This document shows positions 23,723 through 31,171 of a stretch of DNA of 31,392 nt, piece by piece. Within the stretch, counting starts at the first letter, position 1. Each line of letters opens with the position of its first letter. The notes beneath the pieces are model-generated. The model worked only from the letters and a program-made list of their open reading frames with translations, ran no database searches and was not told where the DNA came from. The DNA lies in contig USBI01000016.1 in NCBI GenBank assembly GCA_900552945.1, positions 1-31,392 of the forward strand. The letters are read 5' to 3'. The translations under genes and the position numbers were made by a program. This DNA is from an uncultured Oscillospiraceae bacterium (GTDB taxonomy: Bacteria > Bacillota > Clostridia > Oscillospirales > Ruminococcaceae).

Positions 23723-24262
23723 ATGAAACCACTGAGCGGAAGCAAAACCGAAGCAAACTTGATGGCGGCATTTGCCGGTGAGAGCCAGGCGCGCAACAAG
23801 TATACCTACTATGCGGCAAAGGCAAAACAGGAAGGGTATGAACAAATCGCGGCGATTTTCACCCAGACCGCGGACAACGAGAAGGAACACGCTGAAATCT
23901 GGTTCAAATTGCTTAACGACGGCATTGCCGGCACGCAGCAGAACCTGGAAGCAGGCGCGGCAGGGGAACATTACGAGTGGACCGAGATGTATAAAACCTT
24001 CGCCCAAGAGGCAAGGGAAGAGGGGTTTGACCGGATCGCCGCGCTGTTTGAGTTGGTGGGAGGCATTGAAAAAGAACACGAGGAGCGTTACCGAAAACTC
24101 ATTGAAAACATCAATAACAGTGAAGTCTTCCGCCGAGCAGGAAAACAGGTTTGGATCTGCCGCAACTGCGGGCACATTCATTATGGAGACGCGGCACCCG
24201 AAATTTGCCCGGTCTGTTCGCATCCGCAGGCTTATTTTGAGCTGCGTGCGCAGAATTATTGA
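23723..24262 (+). CDS. rbr: Rubrerythrin
   Basis: Rubrerythrin is a cytoplasmic diiron protein that reduces hydrogen peroxide in anaerobes. The 179-residue product has the four-helix diiron domain with its Glu/His ligands (AFAGESQARNKYTYYAAKA, NEKEHAE, LFELVGGIEKEHEERY) and a C-terminal rubredoxin-like domain with CRNCGH and CPVCSHPQAYF. ATG at 23723 follows GGAGG. It is a single-gene unit with a terminator. Confidence 0.96.
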   Translation: MKPLSGSKTEANLMAAFAGESQARNKYTYYAAKAKQEGYEQIAAIFTQTADNEKEHAEIWFKLLNDGIAGTQQNLEAGAAGEHYEWTEMYKTFAQEAREEGFDRIAALFELVGGIEKEHEERYRKLIENINNSEVFRRAGKQVWICRNCGHIHYGDAAPEICPVCSHPQAYFELRAQNY

Positions 24263-24274
24263 TTGCTGCAATCG

Positions 24275-24301
24275 GCCGTTCGCTTTGGCGGACGGCTTTT
24301 T
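24275..24301 (+). terminator. Terminator after rubrerythrin
   Basis: GCCGTTCGC (24275-24283) and GCGGACGGC (24288-24296) pair with one G-T, followed by TTTTT. Confidence 0.88.
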
Positions 24302-24458
24302 GCCTGTTTTGATGCGAATACTTGTTTGTCGAAGCCGGTCTGTCTGCTTTTTACACTCCGTCAAATGCTTCAAAATGATGAGGAGAACGAGAAAAATCAC
24401 GAAGAATCTTGTTTTTTTACAAAAAATTTCAAAAAAGACTGGAATTTTAAAAATGACT

Positions 24459-24478
24459 GTGCTATAATAATATAGCAC
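24459..24478 (+). promoter_or_regulatory. Palindromic -10 region of the tRNA-Ala promoter
   Basis: GTGCTATA-ATAA-TATAGCAC is a perfect inverted repeat that includes TATAAT and ends 2 nt before the tRNA. The -35 is poor. A closely similar GTGCTATAATTATATAG occurs at 1716-1732. Confidence 0.5.
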
Positions 24479-24480
24479 TT

Positions 24481-24556
24481 GGGGGCGTAGCTCAGCTGGG
24501 AGAGCGTACGGTTCGCATCCGTAAGGTCGAGAGTTCGATCCTCTTCGTCTCCACCA
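24481..24556 (+). tRNA. tRNA-Ala (anticodon CGC)
   Basis: A complete 76-nt cloverleaf: acceptor GGGGGCG/CGTCTCC with the G3-U70 wobble that marks tRNA-Ala, D-arm GCTC/GAGC, anticodon stem TACGG/CCGTA with loop TTCGCAT (anticodon CGC, reading GCG), T-arm with GTTCGATC, discriminator A and encoded CCA. The accessory genes start immediately after it, so its 3' end may have served as an integration site. Confidence 0.93.
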
Positions 24557-24630
24557 ATCGGGTATTGGACGAACACTTGCTTTTTTGCAGGCGGCTTTGC
24601 CGTGAAATGTCCGCTCTGATACCAAAGCAG

Positions 24631-24667
24631 AAAACGCTGTCTTGGATTTGTTCCAAGACGGCGTTTT
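24631..24667 (+). terminator. Hairpin/terminator downstream of tRNA-Ala
   Basis: AAAACGCTGTCTTGGA (24631-24646) pairs with TCCAAGACGGCGTTTT (24652-24667) with one G-T pair, ending in four Ts. Confidence 0.75.
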
Positions 24668-24687
24668 GCTATGCCGCAATCGGTACA

Positions 24688-24717
24688 TTGGTATTTGCTC
24701 TTTTCCTTCTGTAAAAT
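24688..24717 (+). promoter_or_regulatory. Candidate promoter for tnpV
   Basis: TTGGTA (24688-24693) and TAAAAT (24712-24717) are 18 bp apart, 33 bp before the tnpV start. Confidence 0.4.
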
Positions 24718-24749
24718 GAAACTATCATAAAACGCAGGAGGAAAACACG

Positions 24750-25127
24750 ATGTGGAAATCATTATTTGAGCAAATGAGCGGTACATACGAACAGCAGGGA
24801 GATTATATTCTGCCCAATTTAACATTACCTGCCGAAGAAAAACAGTCTATCGGTATTTGGGGACAGCGTCATGCACGGTATTTGAAGCAGCACCATAAGA
24901 TTCTGTATTATAACCTGCTGACAAGCGGGAAGCTGAACGCTCATCTTACTGAAATTGACCGGCAGGCAGAGGGTTTGTTTTTTAGACTGGTAAATCAAAT
25001 GGCTGAGCGTGAGGGCGTGACCGAACGGTTAAAGGCAGAAAATCAGATGGAGTGGGTTAGGCAGATGAACAGCATCCGCAACAGAGTATCGGAAATTGTG
25101 TATGCCAAGATAATATTTTCACTTTAA
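24750..25127 (+). CDS. tnpV: TnpV, transposon-encoded accessory protein
   Basis: The 125-residue protein matches TnpV, carried by Tn4451-type mobilisable elements: MWKSLFEQMSGTYEQQGDY, IGIWGQRHARYLKQHHKILY, YNLLTSGKLNAHLTEIDRQA, LVNQMAEREGVTERLKAENQ and WVRQMNSIRNRVSEIVY. The molecular role of TnpV is not established. AGGAGG precedes the ATG. No serine recombinase partner is present in the window, so this is probably a remnant or one gene of a larger element. Confidence 0.85.
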   Translation: MWKSLFEQMSGTYEQQGDYILPNLTLPAEEKQSIGIWGQRHARYLKQHHKILYYNLLTSGKLNAHLTEIDRQAEGLFFRLVNQMAEREGVTERLKAENQMEWVRQMNSIRNRVSEIVYAKIIFSL

Positions 25128-25201
25128 GGGACGGATTAAAAGAAAATTAACATTCCGGCTTTTAATTGGCAGATATAACAAATGTGAGCTGCTTATAACA
25201 A

Positions 25202-25240
25202 AAAGGCATTGCGCCTGACGGCATAAAGCCATCAGGCGCA
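25202..25240 (-). terminator. Terminator of the 300-aa cargo gene
   Basis: TTGCGCCTGA (25208-25217) and TCAGGCGCAA (25231-25240) pair perfectly, with an inner GGC/GCC. On the minus strand the hairpin is followed by TGCCTTTTTG. Confidence 0.7.
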
Positions 25241-25353
25241 AGGTGACACCAAGTGCGATTTTCACTTTTTCGGCTTTTGGATAAACCGTTACTTTTTCAT
25301 TACTTACCCCTTATAACCGCGCATTACGAGCAAAACAAATACGTCAATCATAT

Positions 25354-26256
25354 CTATTCTGTCTCTTTTACCCTTTGGAAGAGCGAATCGATCATGCGCG
25401 GGAACGAACAGGCCGCATTGTTGGGAGATAAATCCAGTTTATCGTGTAAAAAGCAGCCAAAGCGGTAAGACCGCAGACAATGAGCAATATATTCCTCGAC
25501 GGCTCCTTTAGCATCATCTCCCACTTCCGTATCTATGCTTTCAAGGGAAATCTTGAACTGTGGGAAACAGGCATTGATGGCCTCTCTTACTGCCTTATCA
25601 ATCACGATGCCGCAGTCTTCCAGTCCGGCGTTTTTCTGTGTCCGAGTCGAGCACAAAAAGCGCCCGCCTTCTTTTGTGAAGCGATCTATGATAAAAATAC
25701 TATGCGGAACATGAAAATGCAGGAATTTACTGCAAAAAGAGATTTGATTCCTATAAACAAGGCTTTCATAAATGCCCGCATTATGTTCCCGATCATATTG
25801 TTCCGAGGCAGCCTTGAGCATTTCGTTGAATAGAGCCACGCACACGATGCCCTGTTTGAGCCGTTTGATATCCTCCGCACCGCCGTCAAAACGAAGGGGA
25901 GTAAGCGCCTGCAATCCCGCGGCTAGGCCGCTATATCTCTTGTCCTGACGAAGAATCTCCGCCGTTTCCTGAAAATATTTCCCCGTACCGTCACCGCGGG
26001 TTTGCGGCTCTGTCCTTCCTTCGTCAGCGCCGCTTTCGTTCTTTTTTCTGTAATACCGCCGTTCCGGTGAGGCGGCATAGGAACGCCCAATCAACCAAAT
26101 CTTGTCTGCCAGTCTGGCAGCGTCACCCCAGGGGTTTTTATTTGGATCGCACATATCGTACAGGATTTGATTGCCGAAGGAATTTTCCCGGTTCTGTATC
26201 CGGAATCCCAACAGCAGCCCGGACAGGGCATTTACTACCGGTTTAATGCTGTCCAT
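25354..26256 (-). CDS. Uncharacterised 300-aa protein in accessory region
   Basis: I do not recognise this family with confidence. The protein is soluble, with no signal peptide or membrane helix. Its N-terminal part has NQILYDMCDPNKNPWGDAAR followed by LADKIWLIGRSYAASPERRYY, a motif I associate with poorly annotated genes on mobile DNA. The middle has a polar linker (KKNESGADEGRTEPQTRGDG), and the C-terminal half contains FCSKFLHFHVPHSIFIIDRF with several His, Asp and Arg residues. AGGAGG precedes the ATG. It stands alone between tnpV and the surface protein gene, with its own terminator. Its position suits a cargo or defence gene, but nothing in the sequence proves that. Confidence 0.7.
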   Translation of the reverse strand: MDSIKPVVNALSGLLLGFRIQNRENSFGNQILYDMCDPNKNPWGDAARLADKIWLIGRSYAASPERRYYRKKNESGADEGRTEPQTRGDGTGKYFQETAEILRQDKRYSGLAAGLQALTPLRFDGGAEDIKRLKQGIVCVALFNEMLKAASEQYDREHNAGIYESLVYRNQISFCSKFLHFHVPHSIFIIDRFTKEGGRFLCSTRTQKNAGLEDCGIVIDKAVREAINACFPQFKISLESIDTEVGDDAKGAVEEYIAHCLRSYRFGCFLHDKLDLSPNNAACSFPRMIDSLFQRVKETE

Positions 26257-26306
26257 TTGCAGTCCTCCTAAAAAATTAATAGTTGATATTGAGTGAACAC
26301 GGTCGC

Positions 26307-26335
26307 ATAGCGGCAGGCAGCATGCCTGCCGCTAT
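26307..26335. other. 13-bp perfect hairpin downstream of the surface protein gene
   Basis: ATAGCGGCAGGCA (26307-26319) and TGCCTGCCGCTAT (26323-26335) form a perfect stem with a 3-nt loop. No T-run is adjacent on either strand. It lies 90 bp after the end of the minus-strand surface protein gene and could protect its mRNA 3' end. Confidence 0.6.
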
Positions 26336-26423
26336 CCAGCCTTTACTGTTTAGTTTGCTTTATTTTTCTGAGCAACACCGCTACCTATATTGTTGCGTTG
26401 CAAGTAACAATAGTCACGGCTAA

Positions 26424-29400
26424 TTATTGCTTAACCCAATCTACAGTATAATAACGAACAGTGACCGTCGGACGCTCAGTACTATCCCAACCATTATGCA
26501 CAAGAGTTCCTTGCCCCGTATATGTTTCAGTCAAAGCTTTTGCCGCAGTACTTTGGTCTGCTAAACTGCAATGGAAAGAGCCGCTATATGTGCCTTGACC
26601 GCCATCACCGCATGTACCTGAATTATGAAAATCTAATCCGGGCGATAAACAAGCTTTCAAATAAGAGTTGTTACATGTAAAAGAAACATAAGTACTCGTA
26701 TGCCATGAGTCAGATTCTGGTAAAACTGCGGTTTCGAGTCCCGCGCCATAAAAAGCATATTTTTCTATAAGGGTTACATTTTCGGGAATCGTAATTGAAG
26801 ATAGAGATGTGCACCCTCTGAAAGCATAACTGCCAATCTTTTTAAGAGAATCCGGGAAATTGACTTTCTGTAAAGTGGTCAGGTTTTCAAAGCCATTTCC
26901 TATAATTTCTGTAACTGCTTTCCCGTTGTATGTATCGGGAATTTCGATTACAGCAACATCTTTGGCTTTCTCACCTGCTTTAACACCATATGTGCCGTCA
27001 GGCAGTTCAACATATATCAATATCTCTTCTTGACCCGAGGAACCTCCAACACTTCCCAAATTCTCGCTATTGCCATCGGTATAATACACTACCAGTTGAC
27101 CTGCGTCGTTAATTTCCATATGGTCGATGCCGCGGCCTGCTTCACCGGTATCGCCCTTGTCGCCTTTGTCACCCTTTTCACCCTTCAGGGAAGCAAGCCA
27201 GTCTTGCATTGTTCCGCTGTATTCAGGGTATGCTTCACAGTAAAGCTCATAAGCCGATTTTCCGTCTACACCATCGACACCATCGATTCCGTCCGCACCG
27301 GTAGCTCCGGTATCGCCCTTGTCTCCTTTATCGCCCTTTTCTCCCTTCAGGGAAGCCAGCCAAGCGGTTTCTGTTCCGCTGTATCCGTTCTCAACAGCCA
27401 ATTCATAGGCCGATTTGCCGTCTGCGCCTTTCAGGCTCATCAGCCATTCCTGCACCGTTCCAATATAGCCGCCCTCGCAGGCCAGCTCATAGGCCGACTT
27501 ACCGTCAGCACCCGTCGCTCCGGTATCGCCTTTGTCACCCTTGTCACCTTTATCACCTTTGGCTCCTACCAGAGAAGCCAGCCACTGTTCCAAGGTGCCT
27601 TCGTATTCGAGATTGACCTCTTTGAAAAGTTCAAAAGCCGATTTGCCGTTTGCACCGTCCGCGCCCTTTTTGCCGTCTTTTCCGTCCTCACCGTGCAAAG
27701 AGGTCAGCCACGCCGCCAAATCGCCGTCAAAGCCGTTTTCCTGCGCCAATTCAAAGGCGGATTTGCCGGTTTCGCCCTGCTCTCCGGCAATCCCTTTCAA
27801 GGAAGCCAGCCATTCTTCCTCGGTGCCGTCAAAGCCTTTTTCCACCGCAAGGTCATAGGCCGACTGTCCGTCAGCACCGGTGTCTCCTTTATCGCCTTTT
27901 TCACCTTTTTCGCCTTGCTCGCCGGTATCGCCCTTTTCTCCGGTTTTTCCAATCAGAGAATCCAGCCATTCATCCAGCGTTCCGGTATAGCCTTCTTCCA
28001 CAGCGAGGTCATAGGCGGATTTGCCGTCAGCACCTGTCGCGCCGGTATCACCTTTTTCGCCTTTGTCACCTTTTTCACCGGGATTGCCGACAAGAGAAGC
28101 CAACCACTGCTCGACTGTGCCTTGATAGCCCTTTTCCACCGCCAAATCATAAGCGGATTTACCGTCGGCCCCGGTAGCACCGGTGTCGCCTTTGTCACCC
28201 TTTTCGCCTTGTGCGCCGTCGGCCCCGTTCAGGGAATCGAGCCATTCTTCTTCGGTGCCTTCAAAGCCTTGTTCTACTGCAAGTTCATAGGCAGATTTGC
28301 CGTCAGCACCAGCCGCGCCGGTGTCACCCTTATCGCCTTTTTCACCCTGTTCTCCGGTGTCACCTTTCTCACCCTTTGCACCTACCAGAGAAGCAAGCCA
28401 GGACTGCATATCGCCGTCATAACCGGCCAGCACCGCCAATTCGTAGGCGGACTTGCCGTCGGCTCCGGTCGCACCGGTATCGCCCTTGTCGCCTTTGTCG
28501 CCTTTGTCTCCCTTTTCGCCGGCTGCACCCGCTTCGCCTACAAGAGAGGCCAGCCACTGTTCGACGGTACCCTGATAGCCATTCTCCACGGCCACATCAT
28601 AGGCCGACTTGCCAACCAGAGCAGATAGCCATTCTTCCTGTGTACCGGTATAGCCGTTTTCCTGCGCCAGCTCAAAGGCAGATTTGCCGTCAGCGCCGGT
28701 CGCACCCGTTGCTCCGGCATCACCCTTATCTCCTTTAGCGCCGGTATCGCCTTTGTCGCCTTTTTCTCCCTGTTTTCCTACCAAAGAGGCCAGCCATTCG
28801 CTTTCAGTACCTTCAAAGCCATTTTCCTGTGCAATTTCATAGGCGGATCTGCCGTCAGCGCCAGTAGCTCCGACCAGAGAGGACAGCCAATCGGAGAGGG
28901 AACCGGTGTAACCGTTTTCCTGCGCCAGTTCAAAAGCCGACTTGCCATCTGCACCAGTCGCACCGGTATCGCCCTTGTCACCTTTGTCGCCCTTTTCTCC
29001 TGTAATGGAAGTGAGCCATTCTTCTTCGGTGCCGGTATAGCCATTCTCCTGCGCCAGTTCAAAGGCCGATTTTCCGTCAGCGCCAGTTGCTCCGGTGTCG
29101 CCTTTGTCACCCTTTTCGCCTTTGGAACCGACAAGAGACAGCAGCCATTCGCTTTCGGTGCCGGTATAGCCGTTTTCCACGGCTAAATCATAGGCCGATT
29201 TGCCGTCATCGCCTTTACTTCCAGCGATCCCGACCAGAGAGGAAAGCCAATCGTTTTCCGTGCCTTCATACCCGTTTTTGACCGCAATTTCATAGGCCGA
29301 CAGGCCGTCCTTGCCTGTCAGTGTGGTGAGCCAATCGGAAAGGGAGCCAGTGTATCCGTTCTCCTGTGCCAGTTCAAAAGCCGACTTGCCGTCTGCTCCG

Positions 29401-29867
29401 TCTGCACCCTTTGCACCGTCCTTGCCGACAATGGCCGTCAGCCAGTCATCCAGCGTTCCGGTGTATCCATTTTCCACGGCCAATTCATACGCCGATTTGC
29501 CGGCCGCACCGGTCTTTCCCGTTTCACCGGGTGCGCCAATCAAAGACCCAAGCCATTCTTCGATACTGCCGGTGTAGCCATTCTCGACCGCCAATTCATA
29601 CGCTGATTTTCCGACCTTTCCCTCGGGGCCGGTTTCACCAGCAAGGGACATCAGCCATTGTTCCAAATCGCCGGTATAACCGTTTTGTACGGCCAGATCG
29701 TAGGCCGACATACCTCCCGCCTGCGTGGACGCAGGGACGGCTCGGTCTGTCTTATGTACAATCAGCGCCGCCGCAAAAGCGATGGCGACAGTCAGCAACA
29801 GCGTCACAATGACCTTTACAGCTTTGGCAACCATTTTCATCTTTTTTGCAGCTGGTACGTTTTCCAT
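26424..29867 (-). CDS. Membrane-anchored surface protein: 21 SAYELA units, collagen-like Gly-X-Y, C-terminal LRR
   Basis: The 1147-residue protein has a short basic cytoplasmic N-terminus and one membrane helix (about residues 17-38, VIVTLLLTVAIAFAAALIVH), with the rest outside. From residue about 53 there are 21 copies of a unit like GKSAYELAVENGYTGT followed by EEWLxSLVG. They are separated by Gly-X-Y stretches, such as GEKGDKGDTGATGADG, typical of bacterial collagen-like proteins. The C-terminal quarter holds BspA-like leucine-rich repeats (LTTLQKVNFPDSLKKIGSYA, LSSITIPENVTLIEKYAFYG) and a final Ser/Thr-rich domain. No LPXTG sorting signal is present, so the N-terminal helix is the anchor. 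The gene faces an invertible promoter segment and is probably phase-variable. The role is likely adhesion or surface display. Confidence 0.88.
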   Translation of the reverse strand: MENVPAAKKMKMVAKAVKVIVTLLLTVAIAFAAALIVHKTDRAVPASTQAGGMSAYDLAVQNGYTGDLEQWLMSLAGETGPEGKVGKSAYELAVENGYTGSIEEWLGSLIGAPGETGKTGAAGKSAYELAVENGYTGTLDDWLTAIVGKDGAKGADGADGKSAFELAQENGYTGSLSDWLTTLTGKDGLSAYEIAVKNGYEGTENDWLSSLVGIAGSKGDDGKSAYDLAVENGYTGTESEWLLSLVGSKGEKGDKGDTGATGADGKSAFELAQENGYTGTEEEWLTSITGEKGDKGDKGDTGATGADGKSAFELAQENGYTGSLSDWLSSLVGATGADGRSAYEIAQENGFEGTESEWLASLVGKQGEKGDKGDTGAKGDKGDAGATGATGADGKSAFELAQENGYTGTQEEWLSALVGKSAYDVAVENGYQGTVEQWLASLVGEAGAAGEKGDKGDKGDKGDTGATGADGKSAYELAVLAGYDGDMQSWLASLVGAKGEKGDTGEQGEKGDKGDTGAAGADGKSAYELAVEQGFEGTEEEWLDSLNGADGAQGEKGDKGDTGATGADGKSAYDLAVEKGYQGTVEQWLASLVGNPGEKGDKGEKGDTGATGADGKSAYDLAVEEGYTGTLDEWLDSLIGKTGEKGDTGEQGEKGEKGDKGDTGADGQSAYDLAVEKGFDGTEEEWLASLKGIAGEQGETGKSAFELAQENGFDGDLAAWLTSLHGEDGKDGKKGADGANGKSAFELFKEVNLEYEGTLEQWLASLVGAKGDKGDKGDKGDTGATGADGKSAYELACEGGYIGTVQEWLMSLKGADGKSAYELAVENGYSGTETAWLASLKGEKGDKGDKGDTGATGADGIDGVDGVDGKSAYELYCEAYPEYSGTMQDWLASLKGEKGDKGDKGDTGEAGRGIDHMEINDAGQLVVYYTDGNSENLGSVGGSSGQEEILIYVELPDGTYGVKAGEKAKDVAVIEIPDTYNGKAVTEIIGNGFENLTTLQKVNFPDSLKKIGSYAFRGCTSLSSITIPENVTLIEKYAFYGAGLETAVLPESDSWHTSTYVSFTCNNSYLKACLSPGLDFHNSGTCGDGGQGTYSGSFHCSLADQSTAAKALTETYTGQGTLVHNGWDSTERPTVTVRYYTVDWVKQ
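27120..29720 (-). repeat. Coding repeat tract of the surface protein
   Basis: About 2.6 kb of imperfect direct repeats encodes the SAYELA/WL units and collagen-like linkers. Unit spacing varies with the number of Gly-X-Y triplets. Such tracts can change length by recombination and can be mis-assembled from short reads, so the unit count of 21 should be treated as provisional. Confidence 0.85.
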
Positions 29868-29904
29868 TTCTTATTACCTACTTCCTTATATAATGCGATG
29901 CACA

Positions 29905-29922
29905 ACATAAACAGTATTATGT
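29905..29922 (+). repeat. Left inverted repeat of the invertible segment
   Basis: ACATAAACAGTATTATGT is the exact reverse complement of 30167-30184. With two mismatches the match extends four more bases inward. It lies 37 bp upstream of the surface protein start codon. Its own arms ACATAA/TTATGT flank a 6-bp asymmetric centre ACAGTA, the form of a tyrosine recombinase core site. Confidence 0.95.
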
Positions 29923-30166
29923 AATAAACGCAGTACGAAATTTGCAGTTTGAAAGAGCCATATTTTCATAAGCCGCAGAATAAAACTTAAAAATGGGCAC
30001 AGAAAGTCAAGCCTTTTCAAATTTTCTGTTGAAAAGGCTTATTCGTGCTGCCTGTTTTTGACAATATCCTGTAAAAATCATACTTTTCTTTACTGAATTG
30101 CTTGTAATTTCTTCGCAGTCATGATATAATGATACCAATAGAATGAGTTTGGTATACCCATTTACA
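29923..30166. promoter_or_regulatory. Invertible promoter segment (phase switch), shown in OFF orientation
   Basis: This 244-bp segment lies between perfect 18-bp inverted repeats, next to a tyrosine recombinase gene and upstream of the surface protein gene. It contains one strong promoter (30102-30130) pointing right, away from the surface gene. Inversion would place that promoter about 85 nt upstream of the surface gene start, pointing at it. A 12-bp perfect hairpin, AAGCCTTTTCAA/TTGAAAAGGCTT (30009-30040), lies behind the promoter. The logic fits DNA-inversion phase variation as known for other gut Firmicutes and Bacteroides; that this particular segment flips is inferred. Confidence 0.85.
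30102..30130 (+). promoter_or_regulatory. Extended -10 promoter inside the invertible segment
   Basis: TTGTAA (30102-30107), a 17-bp spacer, an extended TG (30122-30123) and TATAAT (30125-30130). It currently reads rightward, with transcription expected to start near 30137. Confidence 0.85.
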
Positions 30167-30184
30167 ACATAATACTGTTTATGT
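30167..30184 (+). repeat. Right inverted repeat of the invertible segment
   Basis: ACATAATACTGTTTATGT is the exact reverse complement of the left repeat at 29905-29922. It lies about 30 nt downstream of the predicted transcription start of the OFF-state transcript and just before a terminator. Confidence 0.95.
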
Positions 30185-30190
30185 GTTCAA

Positions 30191-30213
30191 CCGCCTTTCG
30201 TGGCGGCTTTTTT
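30191..30213 (+). terminator. Terminator for the OFF-state rightward transcript
   Basis: CCGCC-TTTCGT-GGCGG followed by C and six Ts. Its T-run is on the plus strand, so it stops transcription from the invertible promoter in the present orientation before it runs antisense through the recombinase gene. Confidence 0.8.
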
Positions 30214-31058
30214 CATATTATCAGCCGCATATTCTCCATACGCCTGCAGTGCTCATTGCCGGTGGAAACGATATAAATTCGGGTGGTGTTGATACTGCTG
30301 TGGCCTAAAATATCGGCAAGTTTAGCGATGTCCTTTTCAATGCCGTAAAACACACGGGCAAACAAATGCCGTAGGTTATGCGGGAACACCTTCTGCGGAT
30401 TCACCCCTGCCTGCTCGCAAAGGCCTTTCATTTCCCGCCAGATATTTGTACGGCTGATAGGCTTTCCGGTGCGGGTGTTAAAAATAGAACCTGATTGTAT
30501 CCCTTGTTCCGCCGCATAGCGGAGCAATTTTTTTCGCAGTTCTTTCACGATAAAGACCGACCGTGTTTTACCCTTGAGGGAAACAACCGCCTCGCCTCTT
30601 TTGACCGCTTCAACGGTTATGTATTGCAGTTCGCTCACTCGAATCCCAGTTCCGCATATCGTCTGCAAAATCAGGCTTAGCCGTTTGTTACCTTTCTGCT
30701 TTGCGGTATTTACAAGCCGCATATATTCCGCTTTGGTTAGTTCTTTTTCTTCGGGGCAGTAGATCTGCCGCTGGAGTTTGATGGATTTCACCTTGCAATC
30801 CGACCATCCGAGAAATGAAAATAGGCTGTTCAGACTTGCCAGCATAGAGTTCATGCTTCGAACAGCATAGTTTTCGGAAAGCAGCTTGTTCTTGTAAGCA
30901 ATGACCGTTTCCTTTGTGATTTCAGCACCGCTTAAATATTCGGCGAACGCCCGCACATCCCGCAGATATTTTGCTATGGTGTTTTTGCTTTTCTCCTCGC
31001 TTTTGAGATATGCCAAAAAATCCTCAATCCGTTTTTCTGTTAAAATTCGTCCTTTCAT
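30213..31058 (-). CDS. Tyrosine recombinase, probable invertase of the adjacent promoter segment
   Basis: The 281-residue integrase-family enzyme has an N-terminal SAM-like core-binding domain (residues about 5-85; RIEDFLAYLKSEEKSKNTIA) and a catalytic domain with all six expected residues: Arg140 in GTGIRVSEL, Lys162 or Lys164 in LKGKTR, His227 and Arg230 in HNLRH, His253 in LGHSS, and Tyr262 in TRIYI. It is XerC/D-like and small, with no arm-binding domain. GGAGG precedes the ATG. Its stop is 29 bp from the right inverted repeat, so it most likely flips the neighbouring promoter segment. An alternative is that it is the integrase of the surrounding island. Confidence 0.9.
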   Translation of the reverse strand: MKGRILTEKRIEDFLAYLKSEEKSKNTIAKYLRDVRAFAEYLSGAEITKETVIAYKNKLLSENYAVRSMNSMLASLNSLFSFLGWSDCKVKSIKLQRQIYCPEEKELTKAEYMRLVNTAKQKGNKRLSLILQTICGTGIRVSELQYITVEAVKRGEAVVSLKGKTRSVFIVKELRKKLLRYAAEQGIQSGSIFNTRTGKPISRTNIWREMKGLCEQAGVNPQKVFPHNLRHLFARVFYGIEKDIAKLADILGHSSINTTRIYIVSTGNEHCRRMENMRLII

Positions 31059-31171
31059 TTCGATTTACCTCCGGATATCTATTTTATCCGAAAAGTATGA
31101 TATGGAAATTGTCCCCTCAATTTTAAAGAAAGACAATCCGAGAATCGAATGTGCGGATTCAGCATAAAGGC

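Noticed and set aside
23555..24825. Minus-strand frames containing RGSNSRPYGCEPYALPAELRP and EDRTLDLTDANRTLSQLSYAP
   Set aside because: These peptides are well-known artefacts of translating the antisense of a tRNA gene; they overlap tRNA-Ala and rubrerythrin.
27120..29720. Regular repeats resembling a CRISPR array
   Set aside because: The repeats are in frame, imperfect and code for protein; there are no constant repeats with unique spacers and no cas genes.
27030..29812. Long plus-strand frames (up to 532 codons) opposite the surface protein
   Set aside because: They are shadows produced by the repetitive, biased codons of the minus-strand repeat protein and have no ribosome binding sites.
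31102..31167. Short frame MEIVPSILKKDNPRIECADSA before the terminator at 31172
   Set aside because: Only 21 codons with no ribosome binding site; it may be a remnant but cannot be supported as a gene.
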